Source: Aspidiotus rigidus
Lineage: Eukaryota > Arthropoda > Insecta > Hemiptera > Diaspididae
Assembly (NCBI GenBank): GCA_035079385.1
Contig: JAVHKY010000054.1
Location: 2,271,501 to 2,335,500, forward strand
Direction of reading: 5' to 3'
DNA: 64,000 nucleotides
Numbering within the stretch: the stretch's first letter is position 1; each line of letters begins with the position of its first letter. Position numbers and translations under genes: made by a program. The notes under the pieces are model-generated. The model ran no database searches. It was given only the letters and a program-made list of their open reading frames with translations, and was not told the origin of the DNA. Below are positions 9,570-20,784 of this stretch, piece by piece.

Positions 9570-12030
9570 GGAGATATCACGAGGAGGACCTTGACTTTAA
9601 GATTATGGTACGCTGGGAAATACAAGAACTAGCTTTTTTTAACAAATAGGGAAAAATCTGAGCGTATCTTTCTTCTTTCAAATCTTTTTTTAGGCGGACT
9701 CTTCATTGTAACGCCAAACTTGTGTTATCCAGGGGATAGGGCCGAAATTTTGGTATAACTATGCCTCTGATGTCATTGGCGATTCCGTGCAACAGAGAGG
9801 ACCACATTTATGAAATCAGGAACTCGCCTACACCGAATACACATAATTAAGCCAAGTATTGGGTTTTAAATTCTGGAATTTCAACCTAATTTTGAATTAT
9901 TATAAGTGGGAGCTGGAGCTACACTTTCATACAATTTACCTATCATTACAATACGAAAAACTTGTTCACAATGGTTATCGTTTGTAACAATCATGTATCT
10001 CACTGATGGGAAAATTAGGTACTCGAAAATGTAGCCTGTCTTCCAGACTCGACTTTATTATTATTATTTTTTTTTTCAAAAATAGCAACTCATTATTTTC
10101 TTTCTTGGTTCATCACTGGGAACACTTATATTGAATTTTCATCCACATTATTCACCTCCATGAACACTAACTGGCGGGGGTGAACATTGAGCTGTAGTTG
10201 ATATTCGCTTGTCGGATTTTCGTTAGAAGAGCGAAGATTCACTCGAGTCGGGTTGTTCGAGAGTCGTAATTATGGGAATATTTCCGCATAGGTAGCCCAT
10301 TACTGTGGATTAAAAATGGCAAAAGTGTTCCAACATCCTAGAACTACCTACGGTATCTTTCATCGTCGGAAAATATAATATTATTTGCTTAAAGTATTAT
10401 TTCATTTTTCGTTTTACAGTCTGTCTACTTCAATTTCCATTCGCGTGCACATGTTCATTTCACATCTCAACGAGTTCCTTTGCTACACAAGAGATATATA
10501 TATCATGTTGCTAGGTACGTGTTTCGCCAACTTTTTTTTTTTTCTTTCTTTTTCTTACAATTTTTTCCTCTGTTTCTATTTCTTCTCTTGATAAACTCGC
10601 CGTGCTATACGTCGAATACAGTTTCATTATAATTCGAACATCTGTTCCAGCTGAGAATATTATCAAAGTGGATGAGAAATCTGATCATCAGTAAATCGTG
10701 TTCGACGAGGTAAAAAAAAAAAATAAAATAAAATAAAAGGGGTTTTTCAGCTCGAACAAAAATTCGTCGTTGATGATTTAATTAAGTGGCGTAATGTGCG
10801 AAGAGACTGCGTAAAGGCTGATTGATAATGCGTACCAAAGATGCGAATTACGAAACGTTTATTCCAGTCACGAAACGAACTGAGCGATCGTCCACAATGA
10901 AATTTTTACGTCGGAAGTTCCTTTCATACTTTGCCGGAGTGCATCTATTCCTAACGAGGAATGTCGGATAAACACATTTTTGCCGCGATCTCGAGAATTC
11001 CCAATACATTAATTGAATTCCTCTCCCTCGAACTAAATAACTTATCATTTAAAGAAGGGTGCATCGAAAATTGTTACCGGAAGAAGATCTTGGAGCTTTT
11101 ACTGGAGAAAATGGCTTCCTACACTACTCACGCTCAAATCGATGCATAGTAGAGTGCTAAATGAACAGAAAATACTTTCAACGTGGGCAAAATATTAGAC
11201 TCTTCCATGATGACGTAATCCTAATCATTATCATTATTGATTCGCCTTTTTTACGCAGGAGTTTTCTAGCTCGTACTGCTTTGTTCGCGCTTTAATTTTA
11301 AAAGAACTTCTAATGCGCAATAAATTTTTCTTTGGAATTCCTGTAAGTCTTTTCATTACAAGCCCCTCCTTTACTGAAGAAAATATGATATTGCTGTAGA
11401 TGTATGAGTCAAGCAGACGAATTTATGTAACTCGAAGTTAGACTTCTTTTGACAGCTTTGGATACTTGTCCTGACTTTACGTTCATATTATGCTTTTAAC
11501 TTAGGACTTGAGAAAATTTCCGCGAGCTCGGGTATTCATCTTGGAATTCTTTCGAGCGCCTCCGTGCACGTGTTATACGTTTGAGTGATCGACTTGGCTA
11601 AATTAGGGTAGAAGTGTAGCCGACTTTATATAAATTTGGCTAAAGTAGGTCCTTCTGTCGAAGGATTCATTGATGCACTCACTCTCAGTTGCGTATTACT
11701 TTGAGAAAATCCTACTGGCTATACACTCGAGTCAGGAAGAAAAGAATCGCCCTCAGGACAACTCGTAATCAAGCAGCGCGAACGGATGTCGAGCATCCCT
11801 ACTATTCGTCGAGAATTGATGAGGGAATAGGGAAATGCTGGATGGTAAATTTCCATCCGCAGACTCAGTTCTAGCGCTGTCAACTTATGGTGTGACAGAG
11901 CCAAAGGATATCCCAGGGTCAATTTCTGTGGTTGATATAAGCACAGAACACCCGACGGGGTTCTAGATACAAAACTTTGAAAGAAACTAATAAGCTCCAA
12001 CCTGGGCTATAAGTCAATCTTCATAATACT
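9570..12030. other. Intergenic stretch, nothing recognised
   Basis: AT-rich single-copy-looking DNA. Open frames are under 100 codons and show no family motifs. Homopolymer and A-rich runs occur near 10,060 and 10,712-10,738. I see no RNA gene and no repeat of length. Confidence 0.4.
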
Positions 12031-12042
12031 TGCCTCCCTTGA

Positions 12043-12610
12043 GGCACTTCTCTCAAAGTGTGGAAATTGGGTCGCTTGTTGGTCTACCCAAAAAATAACA
12101 AGGCGACAGACTAACTACGCGCGGTAAGTGGCTTGAGCCGTGCATGCTCAGCCGCTGGAGGCATTTGCGATATGGCTTCTAAAGAAGCAGAGAATGCGAA
12201 AAATATATTCTTGCGGCAGTCAAGTCTACCGAGGAAATGCGCAGTTTTGGTGATGCTGTCGCTCGAAATTAAAGGAGCTTTGGACCACCTATTGTGGCCT
12301 CACATCCTCAGTGAGCTGCAGACGTACAATATTCCTGAGTACCTGCGGACGGTGTACAATAGCTATATCAGCAAAAAAGAAGGTAATCTTTGGGGGTGCT
12401 GAAGGAGCGGTGCCTACAGAGGAGCCCAGTTGGCGCTCTCCTGTCAAACCTTGGATACAACACGAAATCGGAGAAACTGCATGAGAGGTGAGACAAATAC
12501 CATTGTTATACAAACGACACACTTCTGCTGCTCAGCGGTCCGAATACCAAGGAATGTGCGGCCGTTGTGGAGAGATTGAAAATACCTAGTCGAGAACATT
12601 AGACCAGCTG
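12043..12610 (+). pseudogene. R1-type non-LTR retrotransposon RT relic
   Basis: Broken frames on the plus strand resemble the reverse transcriptase of R1-clade LINEs in order: KVWKLGRLLVYPKNNKATD (near 12,055-12,110; the block that precedes SYRPL), then SLEIKGALDHLLWPHILSEL with IPEYLRTVYNSYIS (12,260-12,375; motif A region with the catalytic D replaced by E), then TNDTLLLLSGPNTKECAAVV (12,505-12,565; the YADD motif mutated to YTND). Stops and frameshifts separate the blocks. It is not close to the intact R1-clade LINE at 49,598-56,428. It lies directly upstream of the minisatellite-bearing element. Confidence 0.65.
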
Positions 12611-12671
12611 GACTATTGCTGAGACATGCAAAATAATAATAATACTACTTCATTACCATCCTTCAAGAGTA

Positions 12672-14886
12672 GTAATGAGTGCGGATGTTCATAAAGAAAT
12701 TTATGTACACAGCGAGGGAAGTTCTAATGGTCCCAGCACTGACTAGCCTTCAGGGATCATTCGCTCAACTGGTTTGGACCTCTTCTTGGTCCATTGAGAG
12801 TCTATGACGCTGTAGTTGGGCTCATTAAAATCCCCAAGTTGAGATCCAAAAGCGAATTCGTGATTGGGATCTCGAAAATCCACAGATTAAAACCCAAAAA
12901 CGAATTCGTGATTGGGTTCTCGAAAATCCACAGATTAAGACCCAGAAATGAATTTGTGATTGGGTGTTTGAAAATCCAAGAATTGAGATCCAATAACGAA
13001 TTTGTGATTGGGTTCCCGAAAATCCACGGATTAAGACCCAAAAACGAGTTCATGATTGGGTTTTCGACAATCCACCAGTTGAGATCCAAAAACGAATTCG
13101 TGATTGGGTTCTCAAAAAGTCATAAATAAAGGCCCAAAAACGAATGGGTTCTCGAAAATCCATAGAGTAAGGCCCAAAAACGAGTTGGTGATTGGGTTGT
13201 TGAAAAGCCATAAAATAAGACCCAGAAACAAGTTTGTGATTGGGTTGTCGAAAATCCACCAGTTGAGATCCAAAAAACAAATTTGTGATTGGGTTGTCGC
13301 AAAGCGATAAAATAAGATCCAAAAACAAGTTTGTGATTGGGTTGTCGAAAAGCCATAAATAAAGACCCAAAATAAATTCGTGATTGGGTTGTTGAAAACC
13401 CATAAAGTAAAACCCAAAAACAAGTTTGTGAGTCGAAAAGCGATAAAATGAGACCCAAAAACAAGTTTGTGATTGGGTTGTAGAAAAGCGATAAAATAAG
13501 ACCCAAAAAAGAGTTTGTGATTGGGTTGTCAAAAAGCGATGAAATAAGACCCAAAAACGAGTTTGTGATTGGGTTGTCGAAAATCCATAAATAAAGACCC
13601 AAATACAAATTCGTGATTGGGTTCTTGAAAATCCACAGATTAAGCCCGAAAAACGAGTTTGTGATTGGGTTCTTAAGAAGTCATAAATAAAGACCCAAAA
13701 ACGAAATTGTGATTGGGTTCTCGAAAATCCACAGATTGAGACCCAAAAACAAATTTGTGACTGGGTGTTTGAAAATCCACAAGTTGAGATCCAATAACAA
13801 ATTCCTGATTGGGTTCTCGAAAATCCTCAGATTAAGGCCCAAAAACGAGTTTGTAATTGGGTTTCTGAAAATCCACCAGTTGAGATCCAAAAAACAAATT
13901 TGTGATTGGGTTGTCGCAAAGCGATAAAATAAGATCCAAAAACAAGTTTGTGATTGGGTTGTCGAAAAGCCATAAATAAAGACCCAAAACAAATTCGTGA
14001 TTGGGTTGTTGAAAACCCGTAAAGTAAAACCCAAAAACAAGTTTGTGATTGGGATGTCGAAAAGCGATAAAATGAGACCCAAAAACAAGTTTGTGATTGG
14101 GTTGTAGAAAAGCGATAAAATAAGACCCAAAAACGAGTTTGTGATTGGGTTGTCGAAAAGCCATAAATAAAGACCCAAAAACAAATTCGTGATTGGGTTC
14201 TTCAAAATCCTCAGATTAAGACCCAAAAACGAGTTTGTGATTGGGTTCTCAAAAATCCACAGATTAAGACCCAAAAACGAGTTCGTGATTAAATTGTCGA
14301 CAATCCACCAGTTGAGATCCAAAAACGAGTTTGTGATTGGGTTGTCAAAAAGCCATAAATAAAGACCCAAAAACAAATTCGTGATTGGATTCTCCAAAAT
14401 TCGCAGATTAAGGCCCAAAAACAAGTTTGTGATAGGGTTGTTGAAAAGCCATAAAATAAGACCCAAAAACGAGTTTAAGATTGGGTTCTCAAAAATCTAC
14501 CGCAGTTGAGATCCAATAACGAATTCGTGATTGGGTTGTCGAAAAGCCATAAAATAAGACGCAAAAACAAATTTGTGATTGTGTCCTCGAAAATCTACAG
14601 ATTAAGACCCAGAAACAAATTTGTGATTGGGTTCTCAAAAATCCTCAGATTACGACCCAGAAACGAGTTTGTGATTAGGTTGTCGAAAATCCACCAGTTG
14701 AGATCCAATAACAAATTCGTGATTGGGTTCTCAAATATCCAGAAACTTCTTTCTGCGACAAAATTGCTTCAGGATGTCCACAAGACCACAGAAAAATCAA
14801 TTTACGGTCAATTCGAGCTTTGTTTAGAACTAGTATCCTGCCTGTGTGGCCTAATAATTGTACTATACAGTTTATAGGCTAAGAGT
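12672..14886 (+). mobile_element. Minisatellite-cored repeat element, copy 1
   Basis: The left flank (12,672-12,830) and right flank (14,735-14,886) are closely repeated at 15,033-15,200 and 15,285-15,433. This defines a non-coding dispersed element whose ends are conserved and whose core is a variable minisatellite. The third copy (26,669-27,165) is inverted. No terminal inverted repeats or protein-coding capacity are visible. The plan resembles Helentron-associated (DINE-like) elements, which also carry tandem cores, but I cannot confirm their diagnostic termini. Confidence 0.65.
12815..14745. repeat. 48-bp minisatellite array (about 40 units)
   Basis: Tandem units of about 48 bp contain GAGACCCAAAAACGAGTT followed by TGTGATTGGGTT and a variable CTCGAAAATCC or GTCGAAAAGCC segment. 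At least four subtypes alternate. A block of about 300 bp starting at 13,245 recurs nearly unchanged about 617 bp further on (13,862-14,160), so a multi-unit segment was duplicated recently. Because the unit length is a multiple of three and lacks stops, long repetitive frames of up to about 260 codons appear on both strands. They are by-products of the array. Confidence 0.9.
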
Positions 14887-15032
14887 GAATAACGCGATCT
14901 CGTGCTCGCATACTTCTAGATTGTGTCCAGGGTCTGTCAACGTAGGGGGGATTGGTGCAATTCGGATCTCGGTTTTTTATTAGTGGAGTTATGTGTGGGG
15001 GCCGGTAAAGACATTAAAAACGTCGAAAGGAT

Positions 15033-15433
15033 GGTAATGAGTGCGGACGTTCACAAAGAAATTTATATACACAGCGAAAGAAGTTTTAATGGTCACAACA
15101 CTGACTAGCCTTCAGGGATCACTCGCTCGACTGGTTTTGCCCTCTTCTTGGTCCAGTGAGAGTCTATGATGCAGTGATTGGACTCTTTAAAATCCCCAAG
15201 TTGAGATCCAGAAGCGAATTCATGTTTGGGTTCTCAAAAATCCTCAAGTTGAGATCCTATAACAATTTCGTGATTGGGTTCTCTAAAATCCAGAAACCTC
15301 CTTCTGTGACAAAATCGCTTTGGGAAATCCACAAGACCACTGAAAAATCAATTTACAGCTAATTCGAGCCTTGTTTAGGCCTGGTTTCCTGCCAGTATAG
15401 CCTAATAATTGTACTATACAGTTTATGCTAAGA
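15033..15433 (+). mobile_element. Minisatellite-cored repeat element, copy 2
   Basis: Shares the ends of copy 1: the left side from GTAATGAGTGCGGACGTTCA and the right side ending near CTATACAGTTTAT. The core is only two to three 48-bp units (15,190-15,290) instead of about 40. It lies about 150 bp after copy 1 in the same orientation. The interval between them (14,925-14,950) has a CCAGGGTCTGTCAACGTAG segment that recurs, inverted, beside copy 3 near 26,597. Confidence 0.65.
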
Positions 15434-17795
15434 TTCTGTTTTAAAGCTTTCCATCTGACACTGTCTTCTAAACTTTCCATCGGAAGAAATGTCTCCAAAT
15501 TGAAAGATCCTCTCTTGGCCTTGAATAATATGACAAACGGGACACATTAACTGACGCAATTGGTTTCGAAACACTTGAGAAATCCTTAGAACCAGCTCAC
15601 GTTCTCAAGATCGGTCACTCGTTCAATACACATGCAAAGATATTAATTGTAAACAGTTACCCTGATAAGGAAATAAACGCAGAAGCATTTTCGTCCATCT
15701 TTGAACACTCGCAACACAAAAAAAGACACATTTACGAGTCATAAAAGCCATCGACTAAATTTACATTCGTGTTTTTTCATGTACGCTCGTAGTTATGGTC
15801 GATGAATCGTCTACTCCGTATACATCTCCTTTCATTTTCTGCGGAGAAAAATAAATTTATTCCTACCGGATATACGAGATACAATTTCAAATGCGGAACG
15901 ATGATAGAAAGCGAATTGATATAACGTTGAATAGTTCTTCATTCACGCCTAAAACAATTACTGATTGAAGTTGCAAAGAGGCACTGCCGATGAGCAAGAG
16001 AGGCACGTGAATTCTTTAATGACGCGGTTTCATTAACTCAGCTCACCTCTACTAATCACAACGGAAAAGCCTTCTCGGACCAACCTATCGATGAATTCTC
16101 GACAATCGTCACGCTAGAATGGTGCTAAACGAAAAAAAAAAAAAAGACTCTTACAACAAAGACGCACACATAACAGCGAAGCGATGTTCATTCGGAACTG
16201 AATTTTGGTAAATTGAAGTTCACGAAAGCAAAACAAATCGATGAGAAATTTCACAGTGTGATGATTGTAATGAGCCGAACACCAAAGTATGTGGTGAACC
16301 GAAGACTGGTGAGGTGAATCTATCTGTATCTCAGGATATTGGTACTAAAACAAAAAGAGAGAAAAAGATGAAAAAAGACGGAGTAAAAAATACTGTAACC
16401 AGGAAAGAAGAGAAGAGGAAAATTCTTCTGTATCGCTTGAATGGTTAAAATAATGAAGGTTGCATCCGTAGCCGACAAAAGGAAATTGGGTTCTTTACTG
16501 AATTTTAATATCGAAGGAAAATAATTTCGAGTCAATAGGGTGAAAACCTATAAATGATAGGCTTGTAAGAGAGGGCGCGGAATGCTGTTATGGTAACACA
16601 CATCATCGTAATTTCTATCCTATGTACTTGGAGTAGACCAGATCTATATAGAACATCCTTCTTTATAACATTTTACTTTCAATACTTTGTACGTTCGAGC
16701 ACGTACAATATGTATACATTTACCAAAAGTATATCTTCAATATTCGCATACGTGGAGCGGTGGCCTTTACACAATTTTCGAACGGCAAAGTCTCAAAGAA
16801 TCGTACTCTTTTTCATCGAAGTATGGACTAGTTTCATTTCATGCGTGTGCACTCGAGCTGCATTCTGGAGGTCTTCCGCTGCACGCGTCAATAAAGCGCA
16901 ATGATACACGCGAGAACAATAATAAAAGAGAAAAGGCTCCGTATCTGCGGAAATATCGAGTGAAAACCAGATTTGAAATTCATTTCAGTTATTTTCATTA
17001 ATTATAAACGCGCGCTACATACGTTGTTTGCATTTCTGGAATCCACGTCGCATACATGCGAAACTGTGGCGTTATCTGAAGCTTTAAACGTACTCATTCT
17101 TCAGCCTTTGATGCGCTTTTGAAGCTATAAAATATACTGGTCCAGCTCTCTCGCCTTAAAATACTGCACATCGACGCGAATTTTATCGTTATCGTCATTA
17201 CCAAATAACTAAAAATACCCGAGTCTACTAGAAGCTTCAATTTTTGACGCGTTCGTTCGTAAGCGTATTAACGATCTTTTATTTTGCTTTACACACCCTC
17301 AAAAAAGTACCTCCACAAACAAAACTACGACATAGCTTGGTAAGATTTATGGCCGTTTTAAATGTACGAGCATTAATGTAATTTATCACGATTACACGAA
17401 ATACAGTGAGGAAGAAGAAACACGAAAATTCAACAATATAAGAAATTAAATGTAATCACTCGAGCTTATCATCGCATACAGATTTTGTAGAATTAGAATG
17501 GGTCAGATTTCATTAAATTGTTTCCAACTCCTTTCCCTTTGCAGAAAGATAGTGAGTATTAGATGGTAATTTCTGGCTGACGTACCCACATTAGAAAAGA
17601 TTGATAAGAATCACATGACTTTTTTGATAGTTTTTGCGATACAAGATCATCGAGCACAAAAGTACAAGTGACTAAAAGTACAAACAACCAGCGAGTAATC
17701 AACATTATTTTTACAAATATTACAAGAATGTGGAGAATCAATAACTCCAACAAATTATTGTCATTGCGTTCCTGACGCGAAAATACATCATATTT
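15434..17795. other. Intergenic stretch, nothing recognised
   Basis: No coding family, RNA gene or long repeat is visible. Two overlapping open frames of 104 codons at 16,590-17,001 have no recognisable motif and are probably chance. Confidence 0.4.
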
Positions 17796-17911
17796 GACCT
17801 GTCACGAAGAAATTGATCTCATGAGATTCATACCGTAGCTACATTTCAGTACTGCAGAAATGTAGCTCTTCTGCATAGTTCTTATAAGGTCGATTTCTTC
17901 GTTGACAGGTC
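17796..17911. mobile_element. Small hairpin-forming element (MITE-like)
   Basis: A 116-bp palindrome-like unit starts GACCTGTCACGAAGAAATTG and ends with its near-perfect inverse complement (CGATTTCTTCGTTGACAGGTC). A second, inner hairpin pairs TAGCTACATTTC with GAAATGTAGCT. No clear target-site duplication is seen, so it could be a MITE or a hairpin-encoding RNA locus. Confidence 0.5.
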
Positions 17912-18170
17912 ACATATACCCACTTTGGCAATGCTGTTGTTGTTTTTTGCCTCCCTTTTTTGTTCGAGTTGTTTCTGTCAGAATTGAGAATACAGTCTTA
18001 TTAAAATTTTGAACGTTTTGTACTTTGGAATTTGTCTTATTCTATAACACCTACCTATCTATGGGAAGAGTCAAGTTTAGAGAAACTGATTCAAGACTTT
18101 ACACTGAAGTAATGTAAACAAAACTAAGCATTTTAATGGCCACAGATATATTGAATCCCAAATGTGAAAG

Positions 18171-19800
18171 GCTCACGTCACAGATCAATGACATCACAAA
18201 AGTGTATAATCTTAGGGTTAGGGATGATGATATCACGGAGTAATGACGTCACCAAGTTTTTTTTTTTTTTCATCAACGTGAGTGTCTTTTTTGACAACCA
18301 AAATTTTTTCCACAAAATATGTAACGCTCACGTCACGGATTGATGACATCACAAAAGTGTATAATCTTAGGGTTAGGGATGATGATATCACGGAGTAATG
18401 ACGTCACCAAGTTTTTTTTTTTTTTTTTCATCAACGTGAGATTTGTCTTTTTTGACAACCAAAATTTTTTTCCACAAAATATGTAACGCTCACGTCGAGT
18501 CAATGATGTCACAAGTGTTCAAGTCTCAGGGTTAGAAATGATATCACGGAGTAATGACGTCACCTGCATTTTTTTTTTTTTTCATCAACGTGAATTTGTC
18601 TTTTTTGACAACCAAAATTTTTTTCCACAAAATATGTAACGCTCACTTCACGGATTGATGACATCACAAAAGAGTATAATCTTAGGGTTAGGGATGATGA
18701 TATCACGGAGTAATGACGTCACCAAGTTTTTTTTTTCATCAACGTGAGTTTGTCTTTTTTGACAACCGAAATTTTTTTCCACAAAATATGTAACGCTCAC
18801 GTCACGGATTGATGACATCACAAAAGTGTATGATCTTAGGGTTAGGGATGATGATATCACGGAGTAATGACGTCACCAAGTTTTTTTTTTTTTTTTTCAT
18901 CAACGTGAGTGTCTTTTTTGACAACCAAAATTTTTTCCACAAAATATGTATCGCTCACGTCACGGATTGATGACATCACAAAAGTGTATAATCTTAGGGT
19001 TAGGGATGATGATATCACGGAGTAATGACGTCACCAAGTTTTTTTTTTTTTTTTTTCATCAACGTGAGTGTCTTTTTTGACAACCAAAATTTTTTCCACA
19101 AAATATGTAACGCTCACGTCACAAGTCAATGATGTCACAAGCGTTCAAGTCTCAGGGTTAGAAATGATATCACGGAGTAATGACGTCACCTAGATTTTTT
19201 TTTCTTTAAATTGACATTGATCTGTTTTTTCTAAGGTGAGTAACCATCAAATTTTTTCCACAAAATATGTAACGCTCACGTCACGGGTCAATGACGTCAC
19301 AAGGGTATCAAGTCTCAGGGTTAGAAATGATGATATCACGGAGTAATGACGTCACCTAGTTTTTTTTTTTTCTTTTTTTTTCAATTGACATGGATCTGTT
19401 GTCTCCAAGGTGAGTAACTGCCAAAATTTTTCCACAAAATATGTAACGCTCATGTCACGGGTTGATGACGCATGAAGAGTATGCATTTGTAGGGTTACAG
19501 AGGGTGATGTCACGGAGTAATGACGTCACCAAGTTTTTCTTTTTTCTTTTCTTCGTCAACATAGATTTGTCTTTTTGAAGGTATCAGCCAAAATTACTCT
19601 ACAAAATAAGTGTAACGGTCACTCCACAGGTTGATGACGTCACAAAAGTATTCAGTCCTAGGGTTAGAGATATTTCACAGAGTACTGACGTCTAAGGTTG
19701 ATGAAGAGAAAAAAGACAACTTAAAGTTAGCGGTGATGACGTCACCAAATGATGAAGTCATCAAGTTTCTCGCACAAAAAATGTAACGCTCAGCCCAATA
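18171..19800. repeat. ~160-bp tandem satellite with TGACGTCA motifs
   Basis: About ten tandem units, with GCTCAC landmarks near 18,171, 18,326, 18,488, 18,641, 18,795, 18,953, 19,112, 19,274, 19,448, 19,617 and a final partial at 19,787 (spacing 153-174 bp). Each unit has a CACGTCACGG segment, a TGATGACATCAC segment, a TAGGGTTAGGGATGATG segment, GATATCACGGAGTAATGACGTCACC, then a poly-T run and CATCAACGTGAG. The first seven units are highly similar; the later ones diverge. The poly-T length varies between units. Confidence 0.9.
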
Positions 19801-19889
19801 TACAGTATACACTAGATAATGTTAGAAGAAGGGCTCAACTAGGCTGGCTCACAGCAGTATGTAATATATTGGTCTAGAAATAAAGAAAG

Positions 19890-20345
19890 CTGGCAGGAGG
19901 ACCATGAGTTTTGGTATTTTGTTTATCAATTAGGTCAATTATAATGTAAACACACCCGTCGAGTTCGAAAAAAGTAGTGCAAAAATTCTGCAAACGCTGA
20001 AACGTTCTGGAAATGACAAAAAATTGAGATAACCCACTTTTTCACCCTGGAGGACCATGAGTTTTGGTTTTTGTTCATCAATTAGATCGATTCACATGCA
20101 AACACGTCCACCAAATTTGAAAAAAATAGTCAAAACATTCTCCAGTCTCTGGAATCTTCTGAAAATGACAAATAATCCAGAAGATCCACTCTTTCAACCT
20201 AGAGAACCGTGAGTTTTGGTATGTCATTCATCAATTGGGTCAATTTTTATGTAAACATATCCGTTGGGTTTAAGAAAAAATAGTCAAAAAATTCTCCAGT
20301 CGCTGTAATGGTCTGGAAATGATAAAAAAATCGAGAAAATCTACT
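19890..20345. repeat. ~153-bp tandem module (three units)
   Basis: Three units with ACCATGAGTTTTGGT or ACCGTGAGTTTTGGT landmarks near 19,901, 20,054 and 20,206 (period about 153 bp). Each contains CATCAATTAGGTCAATT, TATGTAAACACATCCG and ATTCTCCAGTCGCTGGAACG-like segments. The same module occurs at 25,540-26,095, 43,390-44,035 and, inverted, 44,370-44,900. Confidence 0.85.
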
Positions 20346-20780
20346 CATGTTATGCGGATGGAAGGGAATGATAACGATAAGAGTTTTTCAGTTGCGAGTC
20401 CGCGGTGAGAGAACGGTGCTCGCCGCGCGTTCAGTCGAAGCAGAGGAGCATGCAAAAATGATTGTTGTGTTATGCCAATCGAAGGAAATGATACCAGAAA
20501 GATTTTTCCTGTTGTCAGTCGGTGTTGAGAGCACAACTCTGACCCAGAATTTGAATGAGCGGGGGAATTCATGAAAATTCTTGTTATGCCATGCCCATGG
20601 AAGCGAATGATAGCGAAAAGAGTTTTTCTGTTGTGAGCTCGCGGGGAAAAAACGGCAACCGCCCCGCGTTTGATCAAAGCAATAAGATATGCGAAAATGC
20701 TCGCTAATGTTATACCAATAGAAGACCGATAAAATTTTTTCTGTTGTCAGATTGCCATGAGAAAACAGGCTTTATGCAGT
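20345..20780. repeat. ~117-bp tandem module (about four units)
   Basis: Units recur every 117-120 bp (CTGTTG-type landmarks near 20,389, 20,509, 20,628 and 20,744). They contain TTTTTCTGTTGTGAGCTCGCGG, then GCGTTTGATCAAAGC, a purine-rich stretch and TTATGCCAATGGAAG. The same module forms the centre of the foldback element at 27,176-30,255 and occurs inverted at 26,330-26,525. Confidence 0.7.
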
Positions 20781-20784
20781 TTCG

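Noticed and set aside
12815..14745. CRISPR-like array
   Set aside because: Units are contiguous without unique spacers, the genome is eukaryotic, and no cas genes are present.
12794..14877. Frames up to 261 codons with 16-residue repeats such as SKIHRLRPKNEFVIGF (plus) and NLWIFENPITNSFLGL (minus)
   Set aside because: The 48-bp unit length is divisible by three and stop-free, so both strands stay open. There is no codon-level constraint and frames drift where units vary.
16590..17001. Two overlapping 104-codon frames
   Set aside because: They overlap in different frames in DNA without other coding signs; neither resembles a known family.
18171..19800. Telomeric repeat (TTAGGGTTAGGG inside the satellite)
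   Set aside because: Only two copies per ~160-bp unit and in a fixed position; insect telomeres usually use TTAGG. Treated as coincidental.
20345..20677. Overlapping frames on both strands (75 and 110 codons)
   Set aside because: Produced by the ~117-bp tandem module; the repeat explains them and no domain is present.
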